Source: Pagrus major (taxonomy: Eukaryota; Chordata; Actinopteri; Spariformes; Sparidae). From it: 64,000 nt of DNA. The position numbers were made by a program, and so were the translations under genes. Shown here one piece after another: positions 36,871 to 50,700 of the stretch; the stretch's first letter is position 1; every line of letters begins with the position of its first letter. The stretch lies in assembly GCF_040436345.1 (NCBI RefSeq), contig NC_133238.1, positions 10,356,150-10,420,149 of the forward strand. The letters run 5' to 3'. The notes below the pieces were generated by a model. That model made no database searches. It saw only the letters and a list, made by a program, of their open reading frames with translations, and was not told the origin of the DNA.

Positions 36871-39800
36871 GCACAAATACATTTTCTTCAGAAAATGTAG
36901 CCTTGTATTATAAAAGACCAGAACATCTAGATTCTATTCATTACAGACTCGCTTCTATATTTCATCTGCTTCACTGCTGACTCAGTTTTATACTGTTTGA
37001 CTTAACGGCTCAGTGTTTGAGAAAATAAATATCCTACAGGCTTTTATATTGACGTCTTTCACAAAGGAAAGATGCACCACAGATCTTACAGTTGCCTTTA
37101 GGTTGCTGAATACTGAAGTATCTGCTGACACCGTGATGCTTTGAATGCTTGGCAGGTGAAAAGTCTCCACTTGCTCACTAGACCAACTTACACATTTTAA
37201 GTCAGCTCGCCTGTATGTGGCTTTTATCCTCGATTACCAAGTATTTTATTTGCGCTTCACTGTCAATAAAAACACTTTGTAAATGTAGTGGTATATAGAT
37301 AAAGTCTATTATTTTATCTTATGTTAGAACTGTGTATTTCTGCTTCCCAGTCTCCCTCTTCACTGCCTTAATATAACATTTAAACAAGATAGCACAAGGC
37401 CCACTCTGAATCACAATCACTTCGTTAGCCAAGTATAGGAAATGGATAGCAAATTGCCTCAGGGGCATAAGGTGCAGGTATTGTGACAAACGTTCAATTT
37501 CATAGAGTACTGACACATATGATTCGGGATATTCTCTAATAAGGCAGCAGGAACTACTACACATGCCTGCAAGCAACAATGATTTGGGTCCTGACCCCGA
37601 CATCTTGTGAAGCGTTTAGATGTATTAAATTAATTGAATAAGTTACTAGGAAACATGTTTAACCATGAAATCCAGTGATGCAACCTTTAAAGCTGCTGCA
37701 TCTGTAGCCGTCCTCGACTCACTTGAGCCTCCAGAAATTCCCCATGCAAGGTAAGGCCTGCCCACTCTCCTCTACAAAAATAAGGATTTCCATTTGCCGC
37801 TTGTTTTTTTCCCCCCTGAAAAATAAACATTTGTATTTTCGTCTGCAGACATGTCAGGGGGATTTATGTGGTCCCCGTTTTGTGTCGGTGGCCTATTTAA
37901 TGCTACAGTGCACAGCCTTCGCAACCTGAAATGAAAGCACGGCTCTTTATGTAGCCGGCCGTGTTCACTGCCAATCAAACTGACGAGTATACCAAGATTC
38001 AGATTCTTGGATAGTGCATCTTTGGGAAATGTGATTTCGGATACTGATATGAATCATCTTTCCGGTCCGCCAGAGCCTGAATTAGGCCCACTGAAAAAAC
38101 AAACAAACAATGACATAAAGTGATGTGATTTGTTTTCTTGTTTAAAATGGGACTCAGGGCTCACCTGTGTGGCAAAGGTAGTTCTGGTGGCTGTAGTGCC
38201 ACTTGGTGGATACGTTTGCAAGCAACTACTCCTCCTACTCTGTCTTCTTTGGCACAGAACCATTGTAGTCCATATCAGAGCTTCAGTTGTATAAGCACTC
38301 AATATGTACACATCGCTTGAGTAATCATTGGTGTCCTTCTGAGACGAAAGCAAAGAGCTCTAGCTCAAGGACTTTTACACAGACATGCGAACAAACCCTT
38401 GGCCTTGTTGCAAAACTGTACTTAAGAATACCCAGATTTCATTTAGCCTTTTTTCTCAGAATCCAGAGCAATAATCCCTCCGTCAAGTGTTTGGGTTGTG
38501 GGTATTTTCTTATTTGGATCCCCCTGCTATTCAGTCATCTCGGCTTTCTGCCTAAAAAAACTTGCAGCTGTAATCTCTGATCTGTGTTTCAGGTTCTTGG
38601 AGTAAATCCTTTCAGGTGAAGGTGGGATTTGGAAGAAAGCACTGAAGGTCATCGTTCACCTTCAGTTGAGACTACCCTCTATCTTACCTCTGTCCTGCAC
38701 TATTTCGATTAGGCTAATCGGGGCTAGTTTAAATCTTTTCAGGAAATTGAATTAAACATTTTGATGGTGTTCTCCCCCCCAAAGACATCTGGCACCATGA
38801 CTGAGCGGAGAATCTATTTCATCACGTCTCTGCTTCTCTGCCTTAAGGCCGTGAAGCCAGGACAGCATGGGGGAAATATTTCCTTGATGAGAGATGGAGA
38901 TTTGTTAATGTGTCAAATCCATTGTGGATACGAACGCACGGCGACTGGTTCGAGCTAATTCCAATCAGCTAAAGACCAGGGCTTTCATTTATTCAGGAAA
39001 CTCAGAATCCATCACAACTCTTTAAACATCCCCCGGTTCCATTTTCTACTCTGCAGAGTTATTTGTAGCTCTTACATATTTGATGCCATTTAGTGGAAGC
39101 TAACGGTTAGGAGTAATCATTTTAGAATGCTAACAGAGACTGATAGCATCACAAGCATTGCAAAGACAACACTCAGAGATGACTCAGAACAGAGCAATTT
39201 TGCATTGCTCCAGGGGATGTCAAGGGTTGCAGAACCCTGGCATTTGCAAATGCAACATATTAAGACTGCAAACACAAGTGATGAAGGTTATTAACTGCAA
39301 TTTATGTATGGAATGTGCACTAATCAGGACTGAGCTCCTATAGAACAAAGCAGCAATTTATTCTGAAGTAGAGTTCGTAAGGTTTGGTTTGATCAAGAAT
39401 AAAATGTAATTGGCATTTAAAGGACAAATAAATATGCCAACATAACGTCATTCACATAACTTTTCCATTCAACAGATAATTTCAGCTGAAGTGCGTCACA
39501 CACTGAAAAACAGCACCTTCAGATACCTCACTCGAAGGTGACTCATAATTTTCACATGATAATGAAAAAAAGCTGCAGCCTGAAGTCGGATGACAACAAA
39601 AAAAGGGCTCTTTTCGTGCAACAGTGCCACTGAAAGAGACTCTAAATTGGCCTTTTTGAAAATCACACAGCACTTTGGGTCCAAGTTATGATGCCGAGAT
39701 TCTGGCTCCTTATTTTCAAAAGATCACAAAATCAATCTAGGTTAGGAGTTGAGTGTAGCACTTTAAAGAAATTACAAGGTGTTGAGCATCTACCTGACAA

Positions 39801-42800
39801 TATGAAACCACAGAGTTTCTAGTGCTTTTTTGAGCTTTCTTTGAGCATTGTAACACAGTATATATGAAAGGGTAGTTCAACTAATGCAACAATCATTCAA
39901 ATCAAGGATACATTTTCAAAATAAAAGTACATGGCTAATGTTTGCCATAGTACCATATAAAACTTCAAACTGAAGATACCTTCACAAAATACGAGGGAAG
40001 CTGTTGTCCGACCCATCTGACATTTCTGCTGTGCTTATTTTAAGTATTGTGATGCTTTGCTCAAATTCATACTGAAAACAAACGGGGGTGGCATATCACC
40101 AGGGAAACCGCTAACTGTAGCTGCCATTAGCTTGTTAGCCATTCATCTAGCGGTCTAGCTGGGAGCTCGGAGCGCCAGGTGAATGTCGGTGTTTACACTG
40201 CTAGCACAGGAGCTTTGCTTTTCTAACTGGTTAGCATGCTGACTTGAGTAGATATCCCGACAACACAAAACACATACATCATAACTTCAAAACTGTGTTT
40301 ACTTTTAGCTCATTTTTATTTTCGACTAAAGATATATACATTGTAAAATTCTATGTAAGCTGGGTGAAGCAAGGGTTTCCTACCTGGAAGTTACTGTTAA
40401 GAAACATTGTGATTGGCTGCATTTAGCTCCAGACAGTTGTCAGGAAAATTATATATTTCTATATAATAGAATAATATTTTCATGTGGTAAATGTCGGTTT
40501 AAAATGTAGTTACTAGGTCTATTGGATCAAATTAAACTGCTCTCAACCTATCGAGTTTCTGAAATTGGAGCCTTAGAGAAACTTTCATTTATATGTTCAA
40601 GAAATACTCTGACCACCTTTGGAGCTCTGGTTCTGAGGGGGTGTTGAAGCAGCAGCAATTGAACGAACAAAGACTCAGTTCACCTGTTGTTACTTCTCTG
40701 ATCTGCTTTCCATTATAAGCCCGCTCGAGTGGGTGACTTGAGTGGGCGACTCACAGACATGTCCGCGTTGTTGCCGTCTCGGTTGTTCCTCCCACTTAAA
40801 TGCAATCAATTTTGACAGAAGTAGAAGTGCGGGCCGTCGCAAAATTTAGATCAGTCTTTCAGTGATTCTGCTCTTCAAACAGTTCAGGGCGCCTCACCAC
40901 TGCCACAAACATTATGCCTCTCTATCATCAAGGATGAGATGCGAGCAGACTCAACATTCACATGACCCTCAGCTGAAGATCAGAAATATTCACCGAAGAT
41001 GTCGGGGCTATTATTCTGAGCAAATGGTGGATAAACAACTAACGTGGCATTACGGTTGAGGTGATTTTGTGTTTGTAATCTCTGGCTTCCACTCTGTAAA
41101 CACCCACTCCCTCCTTTTCTCTCTTTGGTTGAAGACACAGACATGAATCAAGCACAATACAAAAATCATTTTAAACATTAGGAAATAGGCTGTATTCCTT
41201 TTTTAGCGCCTTGTGTCGAAGCTAAGCAAACCTTGCCATTCAGAGCACTACTTGAAGCCAATCCAAACACAGACTACGCCGAAGTCGGACCACATTTCTT
41301 TCAGCTGAGTTGCCAGTCAAAGAATTTCAGTGTGAATATCTCTGAGGGGCCATTATTCGGAGGCGAAAGCCACCAAAACCGCCACACAATCTCACACCCT
41401 GGAAGTTTTGGGGAGTAATTCAGTAAAAGGTGTGAAGTGAAAAGCTGTCAGGAGGAAGAGGGGATGCAGTCTGTTCATGGGAGGGAGATAAAAAAGGGAT
41501 GCCTTTAAAAGTTGCAATCAGGTCCGTCGCTTTAGGTCATTCTCGGTCTGTCCCAGGAGTTGTAAATGGTCGCCGATGGAGTAGAGATATGGTGTCACAA
41601 TTGACCTCTTGTCAAGGCTATCTCTTTGCCACGGGGTGACCCGACAATTAGGTTGGCTGCAGCAAAATGTTCCCGTTTTCACATTATTTCTCAATCAGCA
41701 TGGAGAAAATAATGACAGCACATATTAAAGATTTCCTGATGATATATTTCAGTGGAGATGGGAGATTCTGACTGCTGGATGAATTATACAAACTGACTGT
41801 AATGCGAGTGTGCTGCTGTACTGTATCTCCTCATTTCCTCTTTCCCTCTCTGTCTCTTCACACACATCAAACACACCGTCTCTCCCTCTCACGCACATTT
41901 CTGTTACTATTATTACACTGTCTATTACTTATTAAATTTATGTCATTGCTGTGACTTTAATTAAATATGTGGCTATAGTATTATTTCATTGAAGCATATT
42001 ATTCCGGGTCTCAAATGCGCAGAAATTACAAGAGCGTCATTATAATTCTTCTTTTTGAACAAGAGCACCGTCCTTCAAAACCCTCTACTGTCACTTCAGT
42101 GTATCCTGACACTACAGTAGTTTGGCTATAGGCCTCAGTGTTCCCACACGGGTCCAACCCCATGTCTAAAAAAATGTGACCTCATTTTACAAAAACAGTG
42201 TGTGCATGTGTGCGTCTGGAGAAGGGGGGGGGGGGTTAAAAAAAGGCACCGTCCTCTCACTGTACACACACTGAAGTGAAGGACAAACAAATGTGCAAAT
42301 CTAATTGTTGAACTCGTAGAGTTGGAGCTCCCTCTAGGGGTCGGGAGCGGACGCATGCTGCACTGGACTCCATCCCACTGAGTTCACAGGATGTCAGCTC
42401 TTTTGGAAATTAAATTCTGACCTAAGCAGCTTTCGTTTTTACAACCACATAAAATATGGACCTTTAAATGTTGAATTGATGTTTCAAATGAATGCCAAAC
42501 TAATACCCAGTCCTGCGAATCAGCAAGAAGTTACACAAATTAGTTGAACTAGTGTTACTTTTTTTGACCTGGGTGACACCAATTAGCATTTCTGATGGAG
42601 AGAATCTCTTCTAAAAGCATTCAAAAAAGAGATATTAATATTTAACTGCTACCAAGATCAAGTATGACACAGCGTTTGCAACATATTACAGTTTAATAGT
42701 CTTAAACTAACTTACAGTTTCACTTTGCTTCTATAAACTACAGCACAAAAATGCAGAATTTGTATTTTTAACCGACTGCAGTCAGTAATATAATGTAGCT

Positions 42801-43047
42801 CGTTGGAATATACTGTAGCTGTGCTTATATATGGATCTGTGTGGGCGGAGGGATAACGAATTTCCAGGCTTTGTAAGTGCACAGGAGAAGAGCTTACTGG
42901 TAATTTTTGAGTGGGTGGGAGGGAGGCTTACCGGTGGGCGAGAAAGTAACCAGGTTTTATTTTACAGAAGAGGCAGGGCAGGCGATGCAGAGTCTTGTAT
43001 GGGTGAGTAGGATGGGTATAATGCTCACTGGTAGTCCTGCGATTGTG
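36871..43047. other. gene-free stretch downstream of cfap221
   Basis: About 6.2 kb between the minisatellite and the cfap221 3' end. No supported exon was found. It includes a 12-base G run at 42,224-42,235 and a GCTA-rich patch at 40,110-40,240. Stretches at 37,700-37,950 and 40,860-41,700 look complex and repeat-free but cannot be assigned a role. Confidence 0.55.
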
Positions 43048-43053
43048 TTTATT
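43048..43053 (-). promoter_or_regulatory. poly(A) signal of cfap221
   Basis: The plus strand TTTATT is AATAAA on the minus strand. It lies 64 bases past the cfap221 stop codon, which would give a short 3' UTR. Sequence further downstream on the minus strand includes the expected mixed GT-containing bases. Confidence 0.65.
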
Positions 43054-43116
43054 CATGTGTGAGTGTGAGTGCACAGAGCCTATTTGCATTTCAGGAAGTG
43101 TTCGGGGGTGTTTTGC

Positions 43117-44709
43117 CTATTCGCAGTCCTCCGCTGGTGAGTGAGAAGGTCCGTCGGTGGCTCCAACTTCCTTCAGCCTGCTCATCACTCTTTGTCCCAG
43201 CTGGTTGAACTCAGAGCTATAGGTTGCCTCCATCTGAAGCTCCCTCTGGTGCCTGTGACAGAGCAATTTAACGTCACAGGTGGAAGAACGGAGGAATGAA
43301 GATGGGTTCAAAGGACTGATTGTCAAACCAGAGCCCTGAATCTTCATTGGGCATCCAAACCACATTCAATTTGAGCTCTAATGAGCAATATTGTTGATTT
43401 TAGTATTGATTAAAATACAGCATTAAAATCATCGCAATCATTTTCTGCATTAGTTTTCAGATTGATTTTAGCCACATCCTGGAATAATTTGTCAAAATAT
43501 GATAAAATGTCACAACAAAAATATCTAATAAATCCCTTGAAACATATGAAAACACATTAAAATGCAGAAGTAATTTAAAGCGACGTCAAGGTCGGGTAGA
43601 AGGGTTTAAAATCGAGCCCAACCAACCAATGCCAATACTAATATTAAGGACTGAAAGATCATTTCAAATCGGCGCATTTCAAGCAACTATCTGCCAATAG
43701 CGATATATCGGTGACAGGACAATATCCACCAATAATATCTGCCGACCGATATCTCTGTCAGGCTCTGGCTAAAAACAATGAAAATGTAGCTAATTTCCAA
43801 AATGTATAATACTAAACACATTATAATGCATCGTTAAAAAAAAGCAAACCTTGTTTTATTAGTTACACTTTTAGTTTAATTTAATTTGTTAAAATATGTT
43901 ATCTGTGACGCCTGTAAATGAGCGTTAGTTAACTCTGCTACAGCTAAGAGGCTGTGGATTGTCACTATTGCTGCCTAGTATGATGCACATGATGGCTTTA
44001 TGTGACAAAAATGCATCTTAACCTCCATGAAAGGTGAGTAAACTTCTTATATGAATGTCTCTTTGCTATAATTATGCAAGGCTGAGACCTCGACCATGAA
44101 ACGATCTTGATAAAATGTTCAAAGACAATGAAATAAACAAGCTAGATTTTCTGTTTCTGTTGCAGTGTGTTCCAGCTCTGCAGGAAGCCTTTGTTGGAAA
44201 GAACTCCAGGTACACAATTTGCACATTAATTACCTTGATGTTTGGTTTACTCTGAGGACTTCCCCTCTTTAAACTCAAGTACAACATGTTTATAGCTCTG
44301 CCTAAGAACATTATCTGTCATATGTGTGTGTATGTGGAGCATTCATCCTATTTATTACATGGGAAGTGCTACACGTCATGCCAGGAGACTCACCTGGCTG
44401 TTGTTTCTGTGGTGACGTTGCTATTGGAGACCAGAGTTCCCCCGGACAAGAACTGTGCTCTTATCATCTCTGTTGTTAGCTGGACTCCTGAGCCTTCACA
44501 CCTGCACACACACAAAACACACAAGTCTGAGCATGAAAGCAAAGATCCTACTCAAAACCTGACAGAAAAGGCTTCCAACAAGATAATCAATAGATGTCAG
44601 TGCTGGATGTGCTTACGGTGTGTCCATTAGTGGTGGCAGATCATGAGGAGGGCCAGTGAGAGGTGGAGGAGCAGTCAGTGGAAGGATATCTGTGCTGTAA
44701 TCCACAGAC
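43117..44709 (-). CDS. cfap221: cfap221 exons 22-24, C-terminal tail (residues 724-835)
   Basis: Exon 22 (44709-44617, 93 bases) is Pro-rich (PLTAPPPLTGPPHDLPPL). Exon 23 (44501-44394) has the family's CEGSGVQLTTEMIRAQFLSG block. Exon 24 (43252-43117) encodes LQMEATYSSEFNQLGQRVMS and ends at TAG. Exon 24 fits by phase and splice sites, but its sequence is not well conserved, so an additional or alternative terminal exon is possible. Confidence 0.8.
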
Positions 44710-47700
44710 CTACAGAGGACACACACACACACACACACACACACTGCTTTTTCCCCTGAGGAGCCAGATCACACATTGCCAAATCAAGATAATGGTCAGA
44801 TATCTACTTTGTCTGACTTAGATGAAAAGACTGCTTGGGGTTGTTTGGTATCTCAGTTTGAGCAGGAATGATAAAAGCACTCCTGAGTGAAGGTTGATAC
44901 CACTTAGGGGCAAAATGAATGAAAACACTGACAAGCCACAGGTTTGCTTTTGAAGGCACCCCTGTTCTAGGCCCTGGGCTGAAAGGAAGGATCACAATGG
45001 TGGCTGAACGGGAACAAGGTGAGCTATGCATAGTGTGCAACAAACATGGAGAATCAGTCACATTGTGCAAATGAACGTGTCATAACCTGGGCTAGGTCGC
45101 ACCAGCTAATGCTAAATCCATCACTAAGTTTTGTGTGACATCCTTGCTACGTTCTTAGTAACAATATATTGAATATAACAGCCAGTCCAGTCTAAGCATG
45201 GCTTTGTTTAGAGATGTCCGTGTATTGTGCTGCAGAGATATCCACTGAAGTTAGCATGCTAACCAGCTAGCCCCGGGCCATGCCGCTCCAAAGCCAGCTA
45301 CAGTTAGCAGCAGTAAGCGGTTACTCTGTTGATATACTGCCCCCTGTTGGCTTGAAGTTTGAATTTGACAGGTGGCTAATTTTAAGAATTTGTAGTTGCA
45401 TACAGTTGTAGTAGAATGAGGGAGAAATATTAAGCTAACCTAACTTGTTTAGCTAAGTAGCTTTCACCTAGTCAGACAAGCCGTCTAACGTCATTAGCAA
45501 ACAGTTGGTAATTTGAGGTATACTGTGTTATTTTTGTGTTCAAACATGTGTAGAAACAAATGATTAGGTCAGACGTGTGTACCGTGTTTCTCTTTTACGT
45601 TTCAATCTAAATGTGTCGCATATTAGCAAGCAAACGTTAGCTAGCTTATGGCCTGGCAGTTACTGGGTGCTTTATTCCTTTATGAAGCACTTTTTGACGT
45701 CAGTTCTTGAAAGGTGCTTTATAAATAAACATATTAGGATTATCATTTTTGTTATTATCATTAATGTACACTGGGTTTTAAGAGACATTTTCGCTGAAAA
45801 CACCAAGAATGAACCAGAACAGTGAAGTTGCAGGCTGTGAAGCTAAACAACAAGCTGAAACTCACTATAAATCTCAATGAAGCCAAGAAGAGCTGCAGAT
45901 TCTATGGATAATTCAGGTCCCACCAGCTTCAGGGAAATTAAAATTTTCTATGCTATAAAACATTACTGTACAGTGTGCTGTAATCAACAACTCAATACTA
46001 AATTAAAAATGAAAAGTCTAATTAAACTCACGTATAAAGGGTTTCAGACTCTATAAAGTCGCAGAGAGTTACTTGTTTTAAAGTTTGTTGGTAGCTGGAT
46101 TCAGGCATTGTTTATAAGGAAAACACATACTTCTCTCTTTATCCTGCTGTCAAGTTGCTGTCGTTCTTATCTTCTATCATGGCCACATGACATAAATCAC
46201 TTTGCTTGTGTTTGTAAAATAGCCAGAGACGCTGTGAATGTCACCAGAGGGGCAGTGATCGAAAATTAATAACACTGAGCAGGGAGGCGAAAATCATTTC
46301 TCGCATGAAAAAAGGAGAATATATCTGGAGATATCCTGCAGATCAATGCTGACAGGCAGAAAGAGAATACTTTGGCCTGCAAGGCAGCTGATTATGTAAC
46401 ACGGGGAAGGTGAGGAGAAACGGGAAGCAGACAGAAAGGTGAGGAGAGAGTAAGACTCAAACCCACGCAATCACGAAACACATCATGCGAACAGTGGTTG
46501 CCCAAATGACTTAGTCATCTTGTCAGATAGGGACTTAAAACTGTTTCAGATCTCTTGGGGAACGTCGCTTCATTAGCTCTGCAACCTTAAATGTCTGTTA
46601 CGCAAGACAAATTATCATGTACATGAGATCGTTTTCTTAAAAGTGTCAGAAAGTGAGTTCTTTGCATGTAGGAGTGGGATTTGTTGTGACGGGGTGTATG
46701 GAGACAGGGTATATCACACGGGAAAGCCCCACGCTGCGTTCACTAATACACTACATCAAAATATCATAATTTATTCACTGTCCATTTAGGCTAAAGACTG
46801 AATTAATCATCATTTCAAAGCGTAAGTGAAGACAGTGTGCAGGGCTCTTTGCCTCCATATGACCTAGATTCTGCAAACCGACAGTATCTAACATGAGGTG
46901 AACAACAGTACTACAGGAAAGGATTATTTTTTTAAGAATACATTTCCGTATTTATTTTGTATAATACTAAAATCATAGTTTTCTTACGAAAAAACAACTG
47001 AAATGTGGCTATTTGCATTGCAATCATGTGAAAATGTGTTTTTTTTTTGTGAGGCTCTAAAACTTGAGGGAGAAAACTAATCTCTGCACTCAAAATTGAT
47101 TTTGGAAATTCAACTTCAGGGACTCCTTTACAAAAGTACAAGTGATGAATACAAGACGAACAGAGCTGCTGTACAGCACTCATGTCTTTATCGAACCTTA
47201 ATAGAATATAAATAACAGTAGTTTATTGCATAAAACAATAAATTAAATCAGAACCATTAGTTGAGCCGTACAACCAAGCAGATCATTTGACTTTCTGCAA
47301 CCTGGCAAGTGCTTCAAGTTTTGTGGACGTGGCTACAAGGCCATCATGTTTCTGTGATGCTGTGTGTGAGATGATGAGTGGAACATGAAGCTATTAAACA
47401 CTCACGCTGTGTCTTGGCAATTTGACAGGCGGCGTGGAGAGAATATGGCCAGTTGTTAAACTAATAACATGAGCCTGTGTCTTTCGAACCTTCCTCATAA
47501 AACCGACCTGTAAAGGACCTCATTATATCTACAGACAACAGATTTAAATCATTGATTGATTGGAAGAAAATGCCTGCTTTTCGAGAAGCTGGAAAAGCTA
47601 TGATGACATGACATGGCGTCTTGCCACAGCCGGGTCATGGGTTCAAATTCTTCCATGGGCTGGAAAGATACGGACAGCGGAAGTAAACAACAGCCACTTT

Positions 47701-50700
47701 GTGAACAAGTCGTGTAAACATGTACTAGTGCTTTTACATTATGGAGCATGGGAACCTCTTTTAATTTCCAGGTGGCTGCTGTCAATATGAAGACATTCTG
47801 ACCGTCTTCTTCAGTGAATCAGAGGAGAAATCCTGTCAGAACAGGCACAACTTTATACTCTACTCAGCGATGAAGTTATTTTCTGACCTACCTGCGCACG
47901 GCACAGTCACTGCTGAGGACAGGCTGGTTGGACAGACGGTACGAGCTAATCGAATCAAAATTCTTCCGTGTCATGAGCCCTGTGATCACCGCCTGTGGTT
48001 GGCGAAGAATAAAAATCAGTCCAGTCAGATATAAAACAGGAAGGGGTCGCTCATATTTCAAAAAGGGCCTTTTGTAATTACTAGAACTAAATGAATCTCA
48101 AATGATAAATATGATACTGTTACTTGGTTGAAGGGCTTCTAGGATAAGGCTAAAAGCATTCCAAAGAAAATCACAAACTGACATTTACCTTGCGGTCCAG
48201 AAACCTCTTCTGACTGTGTGTCTTTGAGCCACTCACATTGCCCTCAGGGACTGTATACCTGCATGAGGAGAGCATTTTCTTTTTTAAGTGTCTGGGTTTG
48301 TTTAGAGAACAATCAGGGGCCTCATTAGAGAAGAATTTCCTAACCGCTTGTCCTATCTTAAGTTTCAAAGGTAGCAAAAATCTTCCTACTGGAGAAGCAA
48401 TTCCTAAACTCATGGCTGTATACTATCCTATACTTGTGACTAGCTAGCTAGCTTCCTATAATGGACAAGAAAAGACAGGCATTCAATATTGGCGTCAATG
48501 AGTCGGAGGCATTAATTGTGTCAGTGGAGGAGATGGATAATCACATACTGTAATGTCAAAAACGTCAGTGTTTTCCAGCAGGCTAACATCAAGGTTAGCT
48601 TTTCCAACGGGCTAATGTTACAGTTAGTCTCGCCAGCAGGGTGACATAACATAAGGTAAATTCAGGAAGTGTCTGTAATGAGGCCCCCGGGCTATAGCTG
48701 GGTAATGTATTACCACAAACATGTATTGACTAATGTGTTGTTGTCACCTGGGCAGAGGGCTGAGGTGGAACTCCAGGTCGCTCTCCAGGTATTTAGGGGT
48801 CGGTTTGTAAGTTTGCAGGCCTGGAGCTGGGTTCTACAGCATATGATGAGATAAACACGGGGACAAAAGTCACTTAAATATACTGTCACTCCAATATGCA
48901 TCATGCATGTGAAGAAAAAACAGCCTTACAAAAATCCTCAGTGGGTTTGCAGGAAGAGCCTGTTCATTTTCAACTTGCTCTTGCTCCTCCCACGCTTTGG
49001 GCTCCCCACTCATGGGAGATTGGGTTCCGAAATCTCCAACATCTCTGACCTCATTGGACACCAGCTCATCCTAAAGAGTGAAAAAATGACAAATGATTGA
49101 CAATTTATATTCTGGATGAATAACTGGCTGTAATATTGGCTACATCTGCACTGCATAGTTACCGGAGCTCCGATACGAAGTGGTCTTGCCAAAGTAGCGG
49201 GGATATAAGAGTTAAAGGCATCCCAGGCTGACACAGGCTGGTAGCCCATCAGCTTATAATGCTGAGGAACCTGGAATGACAAATAATATGGTTCTAAAAG
49301 AGAAATGGCTTATATGTTGACTTATAGAGAGACGAGGCTCCACAGAGCTCTCGGATTACAGGTTTATTTTAGGGTACAGCATGTAGTAAATAACTTGAAC
49401 AAAGTTTCAAGTATATCTGATTTGTAAAGCCACAGGGCTTCTTCTCAGTCTCTCAGAGATAAAACAATATTGCATTCATATCACACAGACATTCGTTTAC
49501 AAATTCACAGATTCAAAGTGTGAAATGTGTAATCAAATAAGCCGACTATCATACACAGAATTTACTGATTATACTGTATTCTTCTTACATTGTCACATTT
49601 TCTCAGATGCCTGCAGGGCAGCTGCGGAGGACGTACCTTTAAAATTAACTAAAAACTAAATGTAGTTGAGTAAAAAGCTATAAATATCTCTCTCTGAAAT
49701 GTATCAACAAGTATAGTCCTCGTCTACATTATTACTTTCCACCACTGCTGCTGCTGCTGCTAGGTACGTATCTGTTGATTTATAGTCGTGATGACCAGGT
49801 AGTGCAGAAAACATACCTGGAGCTTGAAGAAAGGAATATGTGTTGTCACAGTCACATCAACGGGATCCACGGGCATCATCGCCAAATTACCAAGAGCCTG
49901 GAAACATCAAGGAGACAAATGGCATTATTTGTTCAGTTGAACACAACACAGAGGCCTTTTTCTCTGCAGGGCTTCAGGAAAATGGAAGATTTAATCAGAG
50001 TGTTTGAAACTGGGCCTCTTCTTTGATTGTGAATGAAATTGTTCCATGTGCAGGACAATAACCCGCACTCGCTTGGTTAGGAAGTGGCTGAACTATACTG
50101 TTGAAACATCACTAACAAATTGTAATGTGCAGTAAGGCTCAGTCAGTTATGAAATGCACTCACCAGTGGGTCATCTTCATCAGAGAAAACGGGGAAAGTA
50201 AATGGAAAGACTCGTTCTGGCGAGATCTTCAGATCACACGTCGTCTCCTCTTCGACTGAAAAAAGTGGCACAGTTCACACGTGAGTAAAGTCTACTTTAT
50301 CTGTAAGTTGTTGGTTGTTGGGTCAGTAAGAAATGTATGACTAAATGCACCATATATAGCCATTTCCCCTGAGGTACACATGTATGTTTCTAAGAACCTC
50401 ATAACAACCCAGAGGGGATTTCATTTCAAAATTTCCCCTCTAGGAATGAATTCAATTAAGCATGCTTTACTGAGACGGCATAACGAGATTACTTCTGAAT
50501 GAGGAGATAAGTGGATAATCAAAACCTTTCTTTGCCGAGGGCAGGTTCTTCATACTGTCCGACAGCTTCTTCAAACAGGTCAGTCTGCGGTTCACGCGAC
50601 ATCGGATCAGCACCTGGAAGGCAAGGAGAGTACAAGGTGTTACTGGACATTCACGCCATTGAGGTGTCAGTGAGAGGTGTCACACTTTTCATTTGAAGAA

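Noticed and set aside
47549..47785. Minus-strand 78-codon frame as an extra cfap221 exon
   Set aside because: Exon 21 joins exon 22 in phase without it, and the translation has no CFAP221 resemblance.
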